Part shown: piece after piece, positions 10,500-22,075 of the stretch
How the letters are laid out: each line of letters begins with the position of its first letter
How positions within the stretch are numbered: the first letter of the stretch is position 1
Origin: Canna indica
Lineage: Eukaryota > Streptophyta > Magnoliopsida > Zingiberales > Cannaceae
Assembly (NCBI GenBank): GCA_034359265.1
Contig: CP136892.1
Span: forward strand, 84,312,001 to 84,376,000
Direction: 5' to 3'
Length of the DNA stretch: 64,000 nucleotides
Translations under genes and position numbers: made by a program
The notes under the pieces: model-generated
Seen by the model: the letters and a program-made list of their open reading frames with translations, nothing else
The model's database searches: none
What the model was told of the DNA's origin: nothing

Positions 10500-11673
10500 C
10501 TACAAAGTGAGTAGAATATCAATCAATATCTTTTCAATTTCTACAACTTCGTTCTCTTATAATTTTCTATTTTTAGCACATTCTTACTTCTTCTCCGCCT
10601 CCTCCTTTTACTTCTCGTTCTCAATGAACTATTTCTTTTCTTTCTTTCTTCCTATTTTTGATTAATTCATCTCTCCTTTTCTTTCACCTCCGCCTCCTCT
10701 TTTTTTTCTTCTTCTTTTTTTAATTTTTGGCAAATTTTAAAATAGTTTTCAGCAAATTCTCCGCCCCCCCTTTTGAAACATTCTTTATAAACGAAAAAAA
10801 ATGTTTAATGTAAAATTGTAATGAAATGTGAATCATTAAAGTAACCTTAATTAAAATGTGGTTAATATTTATGTATTACTTAAAATAGTGGAAGAATTTA
10901 TGGTCTTATGCAACTTTGTTCACTTTACTTTTCAATTAATTTAATTAATATATGCATACATAAAGATGAAGTAATGAAACAAAATAAAATGGAAATATGG
11001 GATTAACTGATTAAGTCCATGTAAAATATGTGGTTTAAGAAATGACCCGGGCTTTTATTAAGCTGTGTAGATTATTATTTAGTATGCATGGAGTCAACGT
11101 GGTCACAGTCTTAATTCTCGTTCAAAGTAAATACATTTTATAGGTAAAACTGTAAAAGTAGGCAATCTACACGTATATATATTAATTATGGATTGGCCTG
11201 TTTTGGGTTCGAGAGACCCAACTTTTCAAGGGCTCTTTTCGTGGAACATTTACTCGCCATTCTACCTACCATTCCAACATTGCAAATTAAACCGGCCGGC
11301 TCGGCCGGTTCAACCTAATTTCAGTTGGTCCGAGTTAATATTATTTTCTGCGATATAGAAGCCTGTCAGTTTTAATATATATATGGATTGATTCTAATGT
11401 AGGTGTCCGAGTTAACCTAATTTATAGATTCTAAATTTATTGAATCTGATGTTAAATTATTGAAAAAGTGAACAAATGAGTCAAGTTTTAATATTAATAC
11501 TTTAAGTTAGCTCATTTCACAAATTGTATAAGACAGTACAAGTAGCAATCTTGCATTCATTTCTTGTAGTATCACACAATAAATTAAATATTATCACTCA
11601 CTTTGTCGTCACATCTCATCTAGTACCTGAGATGAGATGTGCTAGGTGAAAACAAAGAGCCCGTTTAAGCTTT

Positions 11674-11794
11674 TTTTTTTTATAAAAAAAAATAAAGATA
11701 AAAAATCATAATAAATAATCCGATACAAATTCTAAATTTTTAAATAATATATAATATATTATCATCAATTATACTACCCACAACGGACAATGAA
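11674..11794 (-). mobile_element. 121-bp retroposed insert with 13-bp target duplication
   Basis: Flanked by CCGTTTAAGCTTT at 11661-11673 and 11795-11807. Copy 1 has one corresponding site near 7331 without the insert. The insert begins with a T-run on the plus strand, which is a 3' A-tail if read on the minus strand. A long duplication plus an A-tail indicates LINE-machinery retroposition. The body (read on the minus strand it starts TTCATTGTCCGTTGTGGG) shows no tRNA boxes that I can recognise, so its source RNA is unknown. Confidence 0.65.
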
Positions 11795-12079
11795 CCGTTT
11801 AAGCTTTGAGGTAAATCCCAGAGGATTGCAATAATTTAAGTTAAAAAGACTCTTGTACTATTTTTGCCTTTTGGAGGAATAATTTATCGTATCCACGATA
11901 AAAAATTTTACAATAAATATTATTCTATCATGTTCCTCGAAATAATGTGAAATGAATGGAGCCTAATTTTTAATTCAACACTACAAAATCAAATAAGCAA
12001 AATTTTTAACAATAAAATAACTGGAATGTAAAATTATTATCATATAATAATTGCATTATATATAATAAAAATTGGAAAA

Positions 12080-12560
12080 ATAAAATAAAATTACTACGAA
12101 CACAAATTTTAGTATAATAAAAGCTTTTTATTGGTATAACCGAAATAAAAAGGCAATAATACAATTAGGAAAAGTAATAATTTTTCATACAAAGATCGCA
12201 TGCACTTGTAAGGTTGGCATTAAGTGCGTGCATATGGGCACCGGTGCTCATATTTTTTTCCTATTTTTATATAATTTTTGCATACCAATGTTGATTATTG
12301 GGGTTAGTAAGTAAATATTTAATTATTTTTAATTCGAATATAAATCCATGTTTTCTGCGGAAGCTAATTTAAATACGTTAGGAATATTGATGTTTTATTA
12401 TAATGTAAAAAAAATACCAGACCTATGCACTTAAAATGAAAACACATAGAGGAGGCCTTTTGTGATTAAAAAAAAGAAAACATCTTTTGATAATTGTTAA
12501 ATTAAAGAGAAAATAAATTGAGCAAATTTGCTAAGATCCTTGTTCAAAGTCAAGACAAGA
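12080..12560. other. Segment present only in duplication copy 2
   Basis: About 480 bp of AT-rich sequence lies between blocks that are adjacent in copy 1 (near 7575). No coding, inverted repeat or target duplication was identified. Insertion in copy 2 and deletion from copy 1 cannot be told apart by eye. Confidence 0.4.
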
Positions 12561-13180
12561 AGCAAGGTATAATTAAGTCACACAATCTTGTTGACAAATT
12601 CATGCTTCATCTAGAATTTCTTACTATATCCAAAGAAATGTTTTTTTTTACTAAGCCATATATCTAATTAATTAGATTGATAAATATTGGAAACTCATTT
12701 GGAGAAAATCTTGTTGGTGGATTGTTCCAAGATTAACTTTCAAGCAAATAAATAGAAGATTCCAAGACTAACCACTTCCAGTAAAGATAAAATATTATAC
12801 AATTAATTGATTGATTAATATTATATATTCATAAAAAGAGTGAAAGGACTTGAATGAAAATCATGCAATTCTGCACAATGCACATGTGAATTGTGAAGGA
12901 CTTGAGATGTTCCAATGACGTGGCACAAATCAAATATTGTTTAGATCTTTGGTTGAATGAGTTGCTTGGGTTATTTACCTTGACTTGTAATAGTTAAAAT
13001 AGTGATGCATGATATTGGAATATTATTTACCTTTACTTGTCAACATCTTTAATGACAATTTTTCTAAATCATAACATGGATTATGTAATTAAATAGTTCA
13101 ATTATGTGATATTGTTTATTATGGATGGCTAAAGACATTTAAAACAAACTGATAATTAAGCAACATGAATTGTGTGATAG

Positions 13181-14302
13181 ATAAATGAAGTGAAGGACGT
13201 AGGCCAACTCAAACAAGCAAAAGCAATTGATGAGACCTCAACATGCAACAATAAGCGCGTTGCTTTGCGGGTCTCCGCCGCAATGCTATCAAAATCAAAT
13301 CTTATGATTTCCTATCATTAACGTTTCACATGGTCGGTGGATTTATTAATTTGGATTCACTCCACCGCCAAACTGTATCTCATCAAATAAATCTGATTTA
13401 GTTGCTAATCATATAATTTTATTATTACTCATTTGAATTATCTTTTTCCTTAACATGTGATTCTAAAGTATATATATTAATAAATATAAGCAGACAATAA
13501 TGATCAATGATGAAGGTGGAGATCAAAAAAACCTTTTTGTGTGTATCACGCCATGTGTTGGATTAATTACTGTGTGATTCCGTCCAATTGGCTTCGCATC
13601 AATCACCATGTTCAGCCACGTTCGAGGCGACGCTGCCGCAAGTGGCTCCCTGTACTGGCGGTGCTCCCACTTGATCTCAATTTTGACTGGTTTATGCCTA
13701 TTTAATCATTCACGCAATCAACGCAATTAGAATATGAACTGATGCTGGTAAATGCCAACTTTTCTCCGAATGAAGTGGAGATGATGAAGCACATTTGAAT
13801 ATTGATGCACAGCAGCAGGAGAAGACTACTGCACCTGGCAAGGGATTAGATGAGGTCTGCCAACTTGATTCCGTGTTGGCTGAAATGCCGGCGTGGCTTT
13901 TGACCTCACTCAGTCTCCGCGTTTGGCGCCGCTGCATGCGTTGCACTTTTCCCGCGTGCCTCGTGCGGCTTCCTTCATTTCCACCTTGCAGCTCCCAATA
14001 TCTACAGTCAATTATCCTGTGGACAGTCTAAAGCAATAATTTTCCAAAGACAGACTAGTACAAGGAGAGTAATTTTGCAAGTCGACATATCTTGCTATAT
14101 ATTGTTGAAATCCTAAAGCAGAGAAGCTACAGGAAGTGGCCTGAGGTAGTACAGAGCATCATCATACATGAACAGGATTACAGGAATAGAAAGAGGAAGA
14201 AACATGAACAAGAAGCATAAGCAAAGCCAAATAATAAACATCAAGAATGAACAGAGCATGAGAATTGCATTGTTCTCAATTTTTCTCCTTCCTCCTCTAA
14301 AT
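13181..14302. other. 3' flank of the TMK gene
   Basis: The region downstream of the minus-strand TMK stop at 14303. The part nearest the gene (about 14100-14302) is probably 3' UTR. A more GC-balanced stretch (13540-14030) contains short open frames on both strands, none recognisable. Confidence 0.45.
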
Positions 14303-17300
14303 TTATCTTCCATCGGCTGAGGTAAAGGAATCTGCAAAGCCTGGGGGTCTGGTAGGGATGCTGGTCTGAGTGTTGTCCAAGCTCGCAAGGAAAGATGAGG
14401 TGGCGCCATCAAAATGGCTACTGTCATCGAATGCTTGCCATTTCTTTAGTGCTTGAGGAAGGGACATATCGAGGTCGATACCGTAGCTATCCTCCATATC
14501 GGGATCGGAGGGTTTCCAGAGCTCAGCGAGGGATGAGAGAACATTGACTGCATGGCCCATCTCTGGCCTTTGGTACGGTTCTCTGGCACAGCAATGGCCG
14601 GCAAGCTCTGCAACTTTGCTGATGCTTGCAAAGGTGTCCTCGTCGAGGTCCATTGTTGGGTCAATGGCCTTTCGGAATGAGTCCTTGTTGAGTTGCATCC
14701 TCCGGAACCATGTTACCAAGTGCATGCTCTCCTCTGGTTGGGTCTCATCAAGTGCCTTCCGGCCAGTGATCATCTCCATTAGGATCACTCCAAAGCTAAA
14801 CACATCTGCCTTTGTGGTGACACGACCAGTCACTGCAAATGTTAAGACCATCAATACTCAATAGATATCTCAACTAAGTATAACATTCTACTTTGAACAA
14901 AAATGAAGTTAATCAAAACAAACATTAGGTGATATACAGTCAAATGGTTTCGCTTGCAATTAAAAAAAAAATGTGAGTATGCTACATCATCTCATCAAAG
15001 TCCTCAAAATCAGATATCCTAATCCAGGGTTTTATAAATTGATAGATTCAAAACACCATATATACAAAACTTCAAAATAAACTTTTTCTTATTTGAGCCT
15101 CGAGCACACTTGCTTTTATATATAATCATATGCCTTGACAAACTATATAGCTATCAGTTGTACGTGCATACGTTGGTTAATACAAATTGAATCACCAGCT
15201 AATGAAAAATTTCAGGTACTACTTTTTGTCCTACACTATTTGCTTAATGAGTCAGTTCCACAAGTTCTTTAGCTCTCTTAAACATCCAATGTCTTCTTTT
15301 GACAGAAATGCCCAATTTACAACTTAGCTAATCAGTCCAATCTTAACTCTGGATTTCAAATAGATTCTGAAAGTAACATCATTTAAGCCTTAAATTTCAA
15401 GAGTTTTTAGGATAACTCCAGCAAGATGTATACCTAAAACAATATTAGCTGGGTTAACAAAAAACAATGCTACTAGAAAGGAATATACTAAATACCAAAT
15501 AGAAACAGAAGCTTAAAGTCAAACTCAGAGAAATTATTCATCACCAACAAGGATACAGGAGTCCAAGAGTTTTCAGTAGCAAAGTGCAAATTAAACCTGC
15601 CACCCAAAATAAGCTGACATTTGAACCAGATGATGAGAACAGCATAGTGGTTTGGGGCTTAAATGAGAACAATGCTCTTATGCCATAAGTACTATTGTAT
15701 GTTAATAATATGCCACACTTACTCACTTAGCATCATAGAATGGTGGATTTTGTTTTTCTACCATCAGTATCTAAAAGAACATAACTTGTTGCAAATTATC
15801 TTTCTTTCATAATTATGTTCCTGAAAACTACCATAAACATAAAAGTATTATAGATTAGATTTCTTCAGGTAAAGACAAGACTAATGTCTGGAATAAAGTA
15901 GGATAAAGACAGAATTAGACCAACTATTCAAAGGCTCATACAGACAAATTCAGAGGCTGGCAACAATAATTAATATAGGATAAAGACAGAATTTGCAATA
16001 CACGATATCAACGTCTACGGGCAGCCGGCTCTTAGGTCAAGTTTGGTGAAGAAGACGGAGCTGTGGAGCTCATCTAAGAGTTCATCAGAATTAGACTAAC
16101 TACTCAAAGGCTCATTATTTAGATTTAATAGTTAGCAATAATCATTGTTTTTAATGGAAAGATTTTAATAGTTTGGAAGATTATATGCAAGAAACTGCAT
16201 AATATATCAGAGTAAGATACTAAGATGCAATATAACAGATGAAAGCTTTGATGCTTACCAGCATACTCTGGAGCCAGATAACCGAAGGTACCAGCTAGCC
16301 TTGTTTCAACAGAACAACCTTTCCCATCTGGTGCAAGGCGGACAAGACCAAAATCTGAAACTTTAGCTTTCATGTCATCCCCAAGAAGGATGTTAGAAGG
16401 TTTGAGATCCCTATGGATGAAGCTCTGATGAGCCAAATTGTGTAAATACTCAACACCTCTAGCCACATCCAGCGCAATGCTTAACCTTTTCTTCCATTCC
16501 AATGGCTTCAAGCCTTCCTCCTTCCAGTCTAAGAGATGGCGACTCAGTGTCCCCTGTGGCATGTACTCATATACCAAGAGCCTCTCATTGCCATCTAGGC
16601 AGTAACCAAGAAGTGAAACCAAATTTCGGTGCCTCACTTTGGTAAGGACTGCAATCTCAGATTTGAATTCATTCAAGCCCTTTGTCCCCATGACGCCTGC
16701 CTCCATTCTCTTGACTGCAATCTTAGTGCCATCATGGAGCTCACCCTTGTAAACAGTACCAAACCCACCACGACCTAAAATATTATCTTCGCTGAAGTTA
16801 TTGGTCACGTTCCGAAGAACTTGAATTGAGATCACCATATTCCCTGCCTCAACTACATGAACATCACTTGGACCACTGCTGGTCCGGCTATAAGACTCGC
16901 TAGCCGTAGTGCCGCCATTAGCAGTTGAACCTACAACTGATATCTTCACCATATCCTGGTCAGACCCTGAGTATCGTGGGTGTACCACTGTGGTATTTGG
17001 ACTCTGAACTCTGCCCAAATTCTGCTGCTTCCTCTTGTAATAGCATAAACTCAACATTCCAACAAGGCTGATTCCAAAAATTGCAGCAATCACTGAACCC
17101 ACGGTAACCCCTACAGACCTAGAAGAAGACTTCCCACTAATGCTGCTGCTCCCATCCGAAGACTCAGATGGATTTGACTCGCTACCATTAGGAGCAGGGC
17201 CAAATTCTGTACCAGGAGAAGGAACAGCATCCCTTCCTATATATGCATTACCAGCAGTTCTCACCACTACATTTTGGCTAAAGCTGGGTACTTTCCCCCA

Positions 17301-18629
17301 GAGAGAGTTGTTCGATACATCCAATTCCTTTAAAGATGTCAAATTGGTGAGTGTGGATGGAATCGTCCCGGTAAGGTTATTATTTGACAGCAGCAGCTTC
17401 TGCAATGAGGTGAAGGAACTGAAATCCGGTGAGATAGTCCCGTTAAGGCCCATCTTTTGAAAATTAATCACAGAAATGTTGCCATTGGCATCGCAGCTGA
17501 TCCCCTGCCACCCACAGGGGTCATTCCCTTTCCAGTTGTCTGCGAAACGATATGGGTACCCAAAGCTTTTTGCGACCGAGAGCAAGAGACTGACACGGTG
17601 GTCGCACTCCCCGGGCACAGACAGACAAAAGCTCTCGGTTCGGGGGACTAGGTCTACTGTCACGGAATCGCGGAATACAGGCACCGACCCCTGCAACAGG
17701 TTATTGGTGAGCGTAACCTCAGTAAGCGATTTGAGCTCTGTTAAGGAGTTGGGAACAATGCCGGTGAACTGGTTATCACGGAGCTCTAGATGGCGTAGGC
17801 TGGTGAGGCCGGAGAAGTCGGGAAGTGGCCCGGAGAAATCATTAGACTGGAGCCAGAGCTCCTCAAGGTCGGTCATGTTCTCTACAAAGTTGATCCCGCC
17901 AGAGAAGCGGCTGGGTCCTTGCTGGTTGTTGAGCCAGAGAGAGTGGAAGGGAGCGTTAGCAAAGGCCGGTGGAACGGGACCGGAGAGCAGGTTGTAGGCG
18001 AGGCCCAGCTGGTCGAGGCCGGGGAAGGAAGTGGCGAGGAAGTCCGGCAGCGAGCCGGAGACGTTGGCGGAGTTGGCGGAGAAGTTGACGAGGGCAACGG
18101 CGTCACCGAGGGAGTCAGGGAGCGGCCACGGCGCAAAGGGGTTGTTGTCGAGATAGACGGCCTGGAGGGAAGAGAGACCGGAGAAGAAATCGGGGGAAAT
18201 GGAGGTGAACAGGTTGTTGTGGAGAAGGAGGATCTGCAAGGAGGCGAGCCCAGCGAGGGAGGGGAGCGGCCCGGAGAACCGATTGTTCTGGAGCTCGAGA
18301 CGTACGAGGCCAGTGAGGTTTCGGACGTCAGGAGGGAGAGAGCCGGAGAGGCTCCGATTCCCGACCTGGATTGCTGTGACGCGGCCGCCAGTGCAGACGA
18401 CACCGGCCCAGGGCAGGGAGCAGGGATCGGAGGAGCGGGACCATCCTAAAGCTCGGTCAGCACCGAACGCGGTGGCGAGGACCTGCATTGTGGCTACGTC
18501 TCCTTTATCGGCGTCTTCCCCGACGGCGAGGCGGGCTACGCCGGCGAGGAGCAGCAGTAGCATCAATGAGAAGCGGGTCGCCACCGCGATGATTGGAGGG
18601 GGGCCGCGGCGCGGCGCTGGGTCAGCCAT
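14303..18629 (-). CDS. TMK: TMK-type LRR receptor-like kinase (two exons)
   Basis: Exon 1 is 18629-16259 and exon 2 is 14832-14303. The 1426-bp intron has GT/AG ends and splits the valine codon after PEYA, giving 966 residues. The order is: signal peptide (1-37); a first LRR block (about 60-330); a non-LRR island with [11 protein letters not shown] at about 370-380; a short second LRR block (385-450); one membrane helix (about 505-530, ending before CYYKRKQQ); and a Ser/Thr kinase. Split LRR blocks around a CGWQGI-type island are the hallmark of the TMK family, which sits at the plasma membrane and takes part in auxin signalling (family knowledge). Kinase residues visible: glycine loop GRGGFGTVY (619-627), K640, HRDLKPSN with D741, and DFG at 759-761. 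It is therefore an RD kinase with all catalytic residues. The start is the ATG directly before the signal peptide. It is head to head with the cytochrome b561 gene, 2.27 kb away. Confidence 0.95.
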
Positions 18630-19799
18630 GGGTAGCTCGAGAAGGAAAGCTCTCTAGGGTTTGAGAGGAAAGGATTAGATTGGAGATATCAGGGAGAGAG
18701 AGGAAGTGGAAGAGTAGAGCGGGAGAGATCGCACATGGTAGGGGGAGTGAGTGGGACCCGCACATTGCGAATGGAGCCACGTATGCCTGCTCGATCCGTG
18801 TTGGGAATTCGACGTTATACGTGACACACTGACACAGACTGATATTTTGAGGAGTTCGGCGCGTTGTTCCTTCATTAATTAAACGCTCGTCACGATATGT
18901 TGTAGACTGCATTAAAACTTAAAAGCAACGTATCGTTCCGTTACGGCGCTTCATACTAGCAATTTACGATTGGGCCCTTGCAACTTGCATTATGAAATAT
19001 GAATGTTATTATCTAGCGAATGACGACGATTATAACGTTTGGAAGCCGTGATCACCCGTGCACAGTTACGTTCAGAGGTTGCCAACTGTTACAACAAAAC
19101 CTTGTACGCATATGACCGACTGATATGACCGACTGATATGTCCGCATTGGATTCGTTTTTAAAAATTAAAAAATGGGAGGAGGAAAAAGAACAACGAAAA
19201 GGATCGATTTGAAATGACAGAGGTAAATACGACGACGACCCGATGCTTGATTGGTTTACAATTTTAAGAAGAGTGAGGGAGATCGCAAAGAAAAAGAAAC
19301 ATGGCGAGAGAGAGGTGAGAGAGCGAGTGCGTCACACCGTTGGTTTAAATTAATAGCTGTTGACAGCTGTTCGTGCCCATTCCGGATTCGGGTGCGGGTC
19401 GAGTGTCCGGATCGAGACAAGGTGGAGCTTGACCCACCGTGAGGTTGATAGATAGTATATATTAATTCATGGAAGATTGCGTTTGATTTCCTTATAAATG
19501 ATTTGAGATTATTAACAAAGATTGGACTTTAATGAGTTTATCTCAATAATAAATATAGAATGGTGGCAGACATGAGAACCAGAAGGGTTGGGTTGTTTTG
19601 ACGGGAAGGTGAGGTTGGTTTAACTGTTTACGAGCATCACCTAATATAATACTAATATATATTTTTCTGGTGTCTACGACTTGGATTACCGCGTTGAACG
19701 TCTACTCTTCTCGTGATTATTAGTGGCAGGAGGGGGGTCAGGTGGACCCCGAGTGTGGGTCTTCTTGGTCCACCAGGTGCGTAAGGCGGGTGCAATGAC
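18630..19799. other. TMK promoter side of the divergent intergenic region
   Basis: Contains the TMK 5' leader (just above 18629) and presumably its promoter; no TATA box stood out. Short direct repeats GACCGACTGATAT lie at about 19111-19140. No gene is supported. Confidence 0.45.
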
Positions 19800-19904
19800 G
19801 AGTGGGACTTATATGGGCAGCCTGATCATATAAATCTCTATGAACGGGATGATGAGATCGCGACACGTCATCCCGTTCGAATCTCAAAGCATTATCAACC
19901 GGCA

Positions 19905-20040
19905 GTGTTGCCGAGAGCCGCCCCAAACGTCCGCGTAGTACTCGTCCCTCGTCGGCGCGTACGCCCACCTCGGCCTCGGCCGCGGCGGCCCGACGCCGCA
20001 GCTCTTCTCGACGACGACCCCGCCCGGCTGAAACGCACAA
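19905..20040 (-). pseudogene. Captured cytokinin dehydrogenase fragment, left arm
   Basis: Read on the minus strand, this stretch encodes GGVVVEKSCGVG, then an arginine/proline-rich stretch, then YAPTRDEYYADVWGGS. This corresponds to the segment of the CKX FAD-binding domain just after the flavin-attachment motif. It is an inverted counterpart of 20286-20378 but retains about six extra codons, so the arms are diverged or come from two paralogs. It lacks a start, the catalytic part and neighbouring exons. Confidence 0.75.
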
Positions 20041-20054
20041 CCTGACGGTGGAGC

Positions 20055-20378
20055 CCGCGCGAGCTGCTGCTCCAGCTCAGCCTCGACCCCTCCGACGTCG
20101 CTGCGGTTGCCGCCGACTTCGGCAGCCTCGCCGCGCCACGGCCGAGCCGATGGCCGTCGTGCGCCCCAGCTCCGCCGACGACGTCGCGGCCCTCGTCCGC
20201 TCGGCCTTCGGCTCCGCCCGCAGCAGGTTCCCGGTCTCCGCCCGGGGGCACGGCCACTCGACCAACGGCCAGGCACTCGCGCTTGGCGGGGTCGTCGTCG
20301 AGATGAGTTGCGGCATCGGGCCGGCGTACGCGCCAGCGAGGGACGAGCACGTAGTGGACGTTTGGGGCGGCTCTCTGC
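20055..20378 (+). pseudogene. Captured cytokinin dehydrogenase fragment, right arm
   Basis: About 108 codons from the N-terminal FAD-binding domain of a CKX (cytokinin oxidase/dehydrogenase). Visible are ELLLQLSLDPSDVAAVAADF in one frame, then after a frame change near 20135-20145 AEPMAVVRPSSADDVAALV, the motif ARGHGHSTNGQA (GHS carries the flavin-linking histidine in this family) and VVVEMSCGIG to DVWGGS. The remainder of the enzyme, including the cytokinin-binding domain, is absent. The frame change and truncation make an active enzyme impossible. Confidence 0.85.
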
Positions 20379-20895
20379 AACGTTGCCAGTTGATAATGCT
20401 TTGAGATTCGGACGGGATGACGTGTCGCGATCTCATCATCCCGTCCATAGAGACTTATATGGGCAGGCTGCCCATATAAGTCCCACTCTGCAATGACGTA
20501 CTATATGTTTTGTCGCGGGTATCATTTACAAGTGGCATGTCCAGCTCAGCAGGTCGGGGTTTTTGCCCCATCAGGGAACTCGGGCCAGATCAAGCTATAG
20601 ATTTTGGCCCAAGAACAATCCAAATTAAAGTCAACGATAAATACAACTGGAAGTCACTCCAAATTTTGTGGGAAAGGGAGCAATTAGATTGATTTAATGA
20701 AGGATTCAAGCTCAAGTATTCCCCAATGAAGAAGCTAAAGATGCGTTGCTTTCATTCCTCTTCTTCATTCGATACCAAACCCAACTCCCAATGCCATGCG
20801 ATTCCCATTCGCTCCTTCTATTTATTTCACTGGAACTGGAAGGGGGGGGATCGATCGACGGGAATCGCAACAACGTCGACGACCGATCGACAACA

Positions 20896-21748
20896 ATGCC
20901 TACGCTCGCCGGCGCGCCCGTCAAGCCATGGTACATGGTCGCCGCCGCCAACGTCACCAAGGTGGCCCATCTGTTCGCCTTGACGGTGTTCGTCCTCGTC
21001 CTCGCCTGGGTTCTCCACTTTCGCGGCGGCGCCGCCAGGCTCAACTCCGACGACCCTAATCTCATCTTCAATGTACGTACATGTAGAACTAAAACACGCA
21101 TGCTTAAAATGTTCGTCAAGGGAATTACTTTGACATCTATATTTGCGGTCAATTTGGTATGTAGGTGCATCCTCTTGTGATGTGCTTGGGGTTCATCTTG
21201 ATCAGCGGAGAAGGAATAATGGCTTACAAGATGCTGTTGACGACTCATGCAGTGCAGAAGAGCGTGCACATGATGCTTCATCTTGTTGCGCTGGGGCTGG
21301 GAATACTGGGAATTTATGCAGCCTTCAAGTATCACAAGGCCAACACCATGCCTGACATGGTGAGCCTTCATTCTTGGTTGGGAATCTGCACCATCAGCCT
21401 CTTCGGTTTGCAGGTGAGCTTCGATCGATGTAAAAGCTTAAGTTGTTGTCATGAATCAAATAGTGGTATTAACTCAGCTTGGGATACATGCAGTGGTTGA
21501 TTGGGTTTGCGAGCTTTTGGCTGGGGATGGCATCGCAGTTTACGAAGCAGATGTTGGTGCCCTTCCACAAGTCGGCAGGGCTGGTCATCTTCCTGATAAT
21601 GGTGTGCACGGCGGAGACCGGGTTTGTTCAGATGGACGCGGCGCCGGGGACGGAGTCACGTGTGGTGAACTTCACCGGCCTCTTCATCCTCCTCTTCGCC
21701 TTGGCCGTGAGCTTTTCGGTGGCACTGCCCATAGTGTTGTCCTTGTAG
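20896..21748 (+). CDS. CYB561: Cytochrome b561, transmembrane ascorbate ferrireductase
   Basis: Three exons, 20896-21072, 21165-21413 and 21494-21748, with GT/AG introns of 92 and 80 bp; 226 residues. The protein has six hydrophobic helices (about 17-40, 61-83, 92-114, 128-150, 166-188, 197-223). Four histidines, H61 (VHPLVM), H94 (KSVHMMLH), H128 (SLHSWLG) and H167 (FHKSAG), have the spacing of the two-heme b561 family. The family moves electrons from cytosolic ascorbate across a membrane, commonly the tonoplast, to an acceptor such as Fe(III) or monodehydroascorbate. The N-terminus VLHFRGGAARLNSDDPNLIF resembles the CYBASC1 group. The ATG at 20896 is preferred because MPTLAGAPVKPWYM fits family N-termini. 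An in-frame ATG at 20746 would add 50 unrelated residues. The Pack-MULE lies in its upstream region. Confidence 0.92.
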
Positions 21749-22061
21749 GTCGATCTTCACTGATGGGGAGGATGACTTGTCCCTGCATGCTTATATATTT
21801 GTTTTTCTGCACTCATGTGTTGTTTTTTTTCTCTTTTTTTTTTCTTCTTATGATTTTTTGGTGTTAATAAAAAAGTTGGGAGGATTGAGGGTTTGATATT
21901 TTTTTCCTTTGGTTTGTGATATATTGTAAATTAATTGTGATCAAATAATTAAAGTAACGTGGTTGGAGATTGATTCTTTACTTGATGTGTTTTATATTAA
22001 TTTTTACAATTCTTTCTAATTTAATTAAAAAAACAGAACATAGAATATGCTTGTGTTTATA
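21749..22061. other. 3' UTR and flank of the b561 gene
   Basis: AT-rich sequence with GTTAATAAAAA at about 21862-21872 as a possible polyadenylation signal. It ends at the LINE target duplication. Confidence 0.45.
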
Positions 22062-22075
22062 TTTTTATCAAATGG

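Larger units (their letters stand above)
9237..13180. repeat. Tandem duplication, copy 2
   Basis: The second unit of the duplication described at 5411-9200. It begins inside the truncated U-box copy and ends at about 13180, where both copies share GGATGGCTAAAG and GATAATTAAGCAACATGAAT. Insertions found only here are the hAT element 9951-10499, the 121-bp insert 11674-11794 and about 480 bp at 12080-12560. Confidence 0.85.
19800..20488. mobile_element. Pack-MULE: palindromic Mutator-like element with captured CKX sequence
   Basis: Both ends read GAGTGGGACTTATATGGG inward and are flanked by an exact 9-bp duplication TGCAATGAC (19791-19799 and 20489-20497), the Mutator signature. The inverted arms run to about 20031 on the left and from about 20286 on the right. 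Over the first ~110 bp I count about 8 differences by hand. Beyond the terminal repeat, both arms continue into GC-rich sequence from a cytokinin dehydrogenase gene, in opposite orientation. No transposase is present. It lies about 408 bp upstream of the cytochrome b561 start codon. See the two pseudogene entries inside it. Confidence 0.9.

Noticed and set aside
17140..18657. Plus-strand open frames across the TMK exon
   Set aside because: Antisense by-products of the LRR coding sequence; no domain.
20048..20404. A working cytokinin dehydrogenase gene
   Set aside because: Only part of the FAD domain is present, in changing frames and inside a transposon; the frame ends in the terminal repeat.
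20746..20895. Longer N-terminus for the cytochrome b561 protein starting at 20746
   Set aside because: The in-frame extension is open but resembles no family member; the ATG at 20896 gives a typical N-terminus. Kept only as an alternative start.
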